Of a DNA stretch of 64,000 nucleotides, positions 61,086 through 64,000 are shown in pieces. Position 1 is the stretch's first letter. The number at the start of each line of letters is the position of its first letter. The notes under the pieces are model-generated. The model had not been told where the DNA came from. It saw only the letters and a list, made by a program, of their open reading frames with translations, and did not search any database. The translations under genes were made by a program, and so were the position numbers. Source of the stretch: Mediterraneibacter agrestimuris (GTDB lineage Bacteria; Bacillota; Clostridia; Lachnospirales; Lachnospiraceae); assembly GCF_943193195.1 (NCBI RefSeq), contig NZ_CALPDG010000010.1, positions 1-64,000 of the forward strand. Direction: 5' to 3'.

Positions 61086-61414
61086 CCAAAGCCGCTGGCA
61101 TTGCCGCATACATAATGTTTTATTGAGTATTCAGAGAAAGGTAATAGATAAGGGTGGCGGCTACAGGTTTATAGGAAAAATAAGAGTTGGTAGCAGGTAT
61201 CTGGGAACAGGTGTGTCTATCGGCTCTTTTGTATGCCGCACTATACAGAAAAACTGTCGGTGGCAGTTTTCTTGTATTGTCGATGATAGAGTTGAGATAA
61301 TATGCTTATAGAGGTAAAATAAGTTGTGGCTGTAAGTGAAATGGAAGTGTATAAAGAAGCTCAGGAGTTATTTCTAAGGAGATTAAGCAGCTGATAAAAG
61401 GATGGTGAAAATAA
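61086..61414 (+). other. Intergenic region upstream of the two-component system
   Basis: I see no gene here. A hairpin of AAAACTG (61250-61256) and CAGTTTT (61264-61270) followed by CTTG could be a weak terminator. No TTACAGTAA box is present, so the two-component genes are probably not autoregulated by that box. GGATGGTGAAAATAA supplies the ribosome binding site of the next gene. Confidence 0.5.
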
Positions 61415-62101
61415 ATGAAATGGATTTTATTAGTTGAGGATGATTTGAGTTTAATAAATGGCTTATCCTTTGCCGTGAAAAAGCAGGGATATATGCTAGA
61501 TGTTGCACATACCAAAGATGAAGCGGACCGGTTATGGGAAAACGGAGCATATGATTTAGTGATTTTGGATGTATCCCTGCCGGATGGTTCTGGATTTGAC
61601 ATATGTAAAAGAATACGGCAGGCCTCGAAAGTGCCGATTATGTTTCTGACCGCTATGGATGAAGAAACAGATATTATCATGGGGCTGGATATCGGCGGCG
61701 ATGACTATATCACAAAACCGTTCAAGCTGGCGGTGTTTATGTCGCGAATCAATGCCCTGCTTAGAAGGAGAGATAATTTTAATCAGGCGGATACGGAATT
61801 GAATTCTAACGGTATAAGGGTTCAGCTTCTGAAAGGAGAAGTATATAAAAATAATGTGCAGGTCGAATTAACGGCGAGAGAGTATAAATTGTTATGTTTA
61901 TTCATGGAAAATCCAGATGAGGTTCTTTCCCCGGAGCAGATTCTAAATCGGTTATGGGACTGTGATGAAAACTATATAGACAATAATTCCCTTACGGTAT
62001 ATATACGCAGACTGCGGACAAAGATTGAAGATGATCCGGGTAAGCCCAAAAGGATCGTGACCGTCCGTCGCATGGGTTATAAGTGGAACACGGCTGAATG
62101 A
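61415..62101 (+). CDS. OmpR-family response regulator
   Basis: This 228-residue protein has a receiver (ILLVEDDLSLI, LVILDVSLPDGSG, ITKPFKLAVF) and a winged helix (LTAREYKLLCLFMENP, TVYIRRLRTKIED, TVRRMGYKW). Its kinase gene follows with an ATGA overlap. OmpR-type proteins bind direct repeats with an 11-bp period. The TTACAGTAA boxes at 47687, 56850 and 63150 have exactly that form, and this is the nearest regulator. The link is a prediction. Confidence 0.93.
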   Translation: MKWILLVEDDLSLINGLSFAVKKQGYMLDVAHTKDEADRLWENGAYDLVILDVSLPDGSGFDICKRIRQASKVPIMFLTAMDEETDIIMGLDIGGDDYITKPFKLAVFMSRINALLRRRDNFNQADTELNSNGIRVQLLKGEVYKNNVQVELTAREYKLLCLFMENPDEVLSPEQILNRLWDCDENYIDNNSLTVYIRRLRTKIEDDPGKPKRIVTVRRMGYKWNTAE

Positions 62102-63147
62102 GGTGCATCATGAAAATACTGGCAAACAGAAAAATTAAGGCTTTATTTTATAAAATTATGGTTTGTATGCTGATATTTATCGTGGTTTCCGTGTCATTCA
62201 TGATGTTTGAACTTAACAATGCAGCACTTTATATTCTGTTATGCGATTTGTTCATGTGTATTGCGATTATGGCAGCCTGTTATGGATACTTTAAAGAACA
62301 GAATGAAATTATGGAAAATGCAGTGGCTCAGATCACAGAATACATTTCCGGTAACAGGGAGACGAGGATAGAATGTGATGAAGAAGGGGAAATGTACCGG
62401 CTGTTCCATGAGGTAAATTCTCTGGCTGCCATTCTGGACGCAAATGTAGAAAATGAGAGAAAATCGAAACAGTTTTTGAAAAATACCATATCGGATATTT
62501 CCCATCAGCTGAAAACTCCTCTTGCGGCATTGAATATTTATAACGGACTTCTGCAGGGGGAAACGGAAGAACTGCCGCAAATTCAGGAGTTTGCGGCACT
62601 GTCAGAAAAAGAACTTGACCGGATCGAAACGCTGGTACAGAATCTGCTGAATATTACGAAGCTGGATGCCGGTTCCATTGTATTTGAAAAGACCTCGGAA
62701 AATGTGGCGGATATGATGGGAGAAGTGGAACTGCACTTTGCATACCGTGCTAAGCAGGAAGAGAAGGAACTGGTGCTGACCGGGGATGAACATATTTCAC
62801 TGCTTTGTGACCATGACTGGATGATAGAGGCAGTAGAAAATATTGTGAAAAATGCCTTTGACCACACAGAAAAGGGGAATTTTGTCTGGATTGAATGGAA
62901 AAAGTCTGCATCTGTAGTTCAGATTATCATAAAGGACAATGGGAGCGGCATCCAGCCGGAGGATTTTCACCATATATTCAAGAGGTTTTACCGGAGCCGT
63001 TTTTCTAAAGACAAGCAAGGCATTGGCCTTGGTCTTCCTCTCGCAAAAATGATTGTTGAATCGCACAATGGCACGATAGAAGTGGACAGTACGTTAGGAG
63101 CCGGAACAACTTTTACCCTGAGTTTTTTAATCCCTACAAAATTGTAG
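62098..63147 (+). CDS. Intramembrane-sensing histidine kinase
   Basis: This 349-residue protein has two transmembrane helices (VCMLIFIVVSVSFMMF and LYILLCDLFMCIAIMAACYGYF) joined by fewer than ten residues, so it lacks an external sensor domain. The H box is SDISHQLKTPLAAL, and DNGSGIQ and GIGLGLPLAKMI are in the ATPase domain. Such kinases typically respond to antimicrobial peptides through an ABC transporter partner, here the one that follows. The start is 62098 by overlap, though 62110 is possible. Confidence 0.92.
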   Translation: MRCIMKILANRKIKALFYKIMVCMLIFIVVSVSFMMFELNNAALYILLCDLFMCIAIMAACYGYFKEQNEIMENAVAQITEYISGNRETRIECDEEGEMYRLFHEVNSLAAILDANVENERKSKQFLKNTISDISHQLKTPLAALNIYNGLLQGETEELPQIQEFAALSEKELDRIETLVQNLLNITKLDAGSIVFEKTSENVADMMGEVELHFAYRAKQEEKELVLTGDEHISLLCDHDWMIEAVENIVKNAFDHTEKGNFVWIEWKKSASVVQIIIKDNGSGIQPEDFHHIFKRFYRSRFSKDKQGIGLGLPLAKMIVESHNGTIEVDSTLGAGTTFTLSFLIPTKL

Positions 63148-63149
63148 GC

Positions 63150-63186
63150 TTACAGTAATATTACAGTAAGGTTTGGATGGTATACT
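63150..63186 (+). promoter_or_regulatory. TTACAGTAA-box promoter, copy 3
   Basis: TTACAGTAATATTACAGTAA starts at 63150, three bases after the kinase stop codon, and is followed by GG, nine bases and a TATACT -10 at 63181-63186. The CTACAA-AA-TTGTAG palindrome overlaps the end of the kinase gene. It drives the ABC transporter genes. Confidence 0.85.
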
Positions 63187-63225
63187 TTCATCGAATTAAA
63201 AATATGAGAAAGAGGTGCTTATAAT

Positions 63226-63909
63226 ATGGATTTATTAGAAGTAAGATCAATTTCCAAAACTTACGGCAGTGGTGAAACATCCGTACGGGCATTGAAGAAA
63301 GTCAATTTTTCTGTCCCAAAGGGTGAGTATGTGGCTATTGTCGGGGAATCAGGCTCCGGAAAAAGTACATTACTCAATATGATTGGTGCGTTGGATAACC
63401 CGACATCAGGAAAAGTGCTGATCGACGGCAAAGATATTTTTGCAATGAAGGAGAGCAAGTTGACGGTTTTCCGCAGGAGGAACATCGGCTTTATCTTTCA
63501 GGCATTCAACCTGATCCCAGAGCTTACTGTTGAGCAGAATATTATCTTCCCGGTACTGCTTGATTATCAGAAACCGGATAAGAAGTATCTGGAGGAGCTT
63601 TTGGAAGTTCTTAACTTGAAAGAACGCCGGAACCATCTGCCGAGCCAGTTATCTGGAGGTCAGCAGCAGAGGGTGGCAATCGGGCGTGCGTTGATTTCAC
63701 GGCCTTCGCTGATACTCGCTGACGAGCCGACTGGAAATCTGGACACGCAGAACAGCAGTGAGGTAATTACTTTGCTGAAAAATGCGTCAAAGAGATACGC
63801 ACAGACTATTATTATGATTACGCATAGTCGGAGCATTGCACAGACTGCAGACCGGGTACTGCAGGTGTCGGATGGTGTGCTGACCGATCTGGGGAGGTGC
63901 AGTGAATGA
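63226..63909 (+). CDS. ABC transporter ATPase (BceA/MacB type)
   Basis: This 227-residue protein has Walker A GESGSGKST, the signature LSGGQQQRV and Walker [31 protein letters not shown] is the usual start of the class. AGAAAGAGGTGC precedes the ATG. It is related to the ATPase at 37118 but shows no unusual base composition. It pairs with the permease that begins at 63906. Confidence 0.93.
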   Translation: MDLLEVRSISKTYGSGETSVRALKKVNFSVPKGEYVAIVGESGSGKSTLLNMIGALDNPTSGKVLIDGKDIFAMKESKLTVFRRRNIGFIFQAFNLIPELTVEQNIIFPVLLDYQKPDKKYLEELLEVLNLKERRNHLPSQLSGGQQQRVAIGRALISRPSLILADEPTGNLDTQNSSEVITLLKNASKRYAQTIIMITHSRSIAQTADRVLQVSDGVLTDLGRCSE

Positions 63910-64000
63910 AAAGCTATCTTAGTCTTGTGCCGATTTCTGCAAAGGTCCGCAGGCGGCAGAACCGTATGACAATTCTATGCATTATATGTGCTGTTTTTCT
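63906..64000 (+). CDS. ABC permease, N-terminal part (runs off the window)
   Basis: The frame opens with an ATGA overlap on the ATPase stop and encodes MKSYLSLVPISAKVRRRQNR, followed by the start of a hydrophobic helix (MTILCIICAVF). The basic segment before a first membrane helix is typical of FtsX-like permeases. The rest is outside the window. Confidence 0.8.
   Translation, partial: MKSYLSLVPISAKVRRRQNRMTILCIICAVF

Noticed and set aside
61015-61311. A 98-codon frame overlapping the lipoprotein end
   Set aside because: It begins inside the lipoprotein gene in another frame, has no ribosome binding site and no recognisable features.
1-64000. tRNA genes, riboswitches and replication origin
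   Set aside because: I looked for cloverleaf ends, T-box and common riboswitch cores, and DnaA-box clusters and found none that I could support. A covariance search would be decisive.

Overview
The window is about 42-45% G+C by eye, with genes mostly on the + strand and strong AGGAGG-type ribosome binding sites. The rplI-dnaB and gdpP neighbours, MutS2, YhaM, a sigma-54 activator and CyuA-type cysteine desulfidases all point to an anaerobic Clostridia genome, most likely a gut Lachnospiraceae. This placement is inference from gene content; no 16S rRNA is in view.

Layout, 1-30.9 kb (core-like half). The window opens on the 3' end of a 23S rRNA with no 5S gene behind it. A sigma-54-dependent activator (630-2690) faces a near-perfect -24/-12 promoter (2937-2953). 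That promoter drives a five-gene operon for thiol amino acid breakdown: a MalY/PatB lyase, a DAACS symporter, a glutaredoxin-like protein and two tandem CyuA-family proteins. Next comes a BMP-type ABC importer with a hydantoin/Asp racemase-like enzyme (9344-14760), followed by a LytS-type histidine kinase and a response regulator with a SARP-like output domain (15071-17179). The importer promoter carries two SARP-type heptamers. An integrase remnant, gdpP, rplI, dnaB, a two-component system, mutS2, a degenerate HtrA-like protein, yhaM and an RlmCD-type methyltransferase follow.

Layout, 30.9-64 kb (accessory half). This is a mosaic of small detoxification and resistance genes, decayed mobile-element debris and two peptide-sensing-type modules. 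It contains an IS200-type element, two decayed copies of the same conjugative-element segment (34.1-35.0 and 46.9-47.6 kb), and a visibly G+C-richer two-component/ABC block (35.2-37.9 kb) whose permease gene changes base composition near its 5' end. Its other contents are four VOC proteins, two flavin-type PNPOx proteins, several GNATs, WYL regulators in three states of decay, an AlkZ/YcaQ-like and a Tag DNA glycosylase, an MFS exporter and an ABC-2 exporter preceded by a leader peptide and three terminators. The right end (56.9-64 kb) holds a polyprenyl synthase, a CmpB-like membrane protein, a membrane phosphoesterase, a lone receiver, a small membrane protein, a lipoprotein, a two-component system and an ABC transporter.

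How it fits together. Three separate genes (a VOC protein at 47.8 kb, the polyprenyl synthase at 57.0 kb and the ABC ATPase at 63.2 kb) share an almost identical promoter: a tandem 11-bp direct repeat (TTACAGTAA twice) at fixed distance from a TATACT -10. This predicts a regulon for the adjacent two-component system. The 35-kb system has its own different box with equally strict spacing. A family of three palindromic dispersed repeats (9.0, 14.9 and 29.2 kb) carries a 45-bp module that lies in opposite orientations and at different places in two copies.
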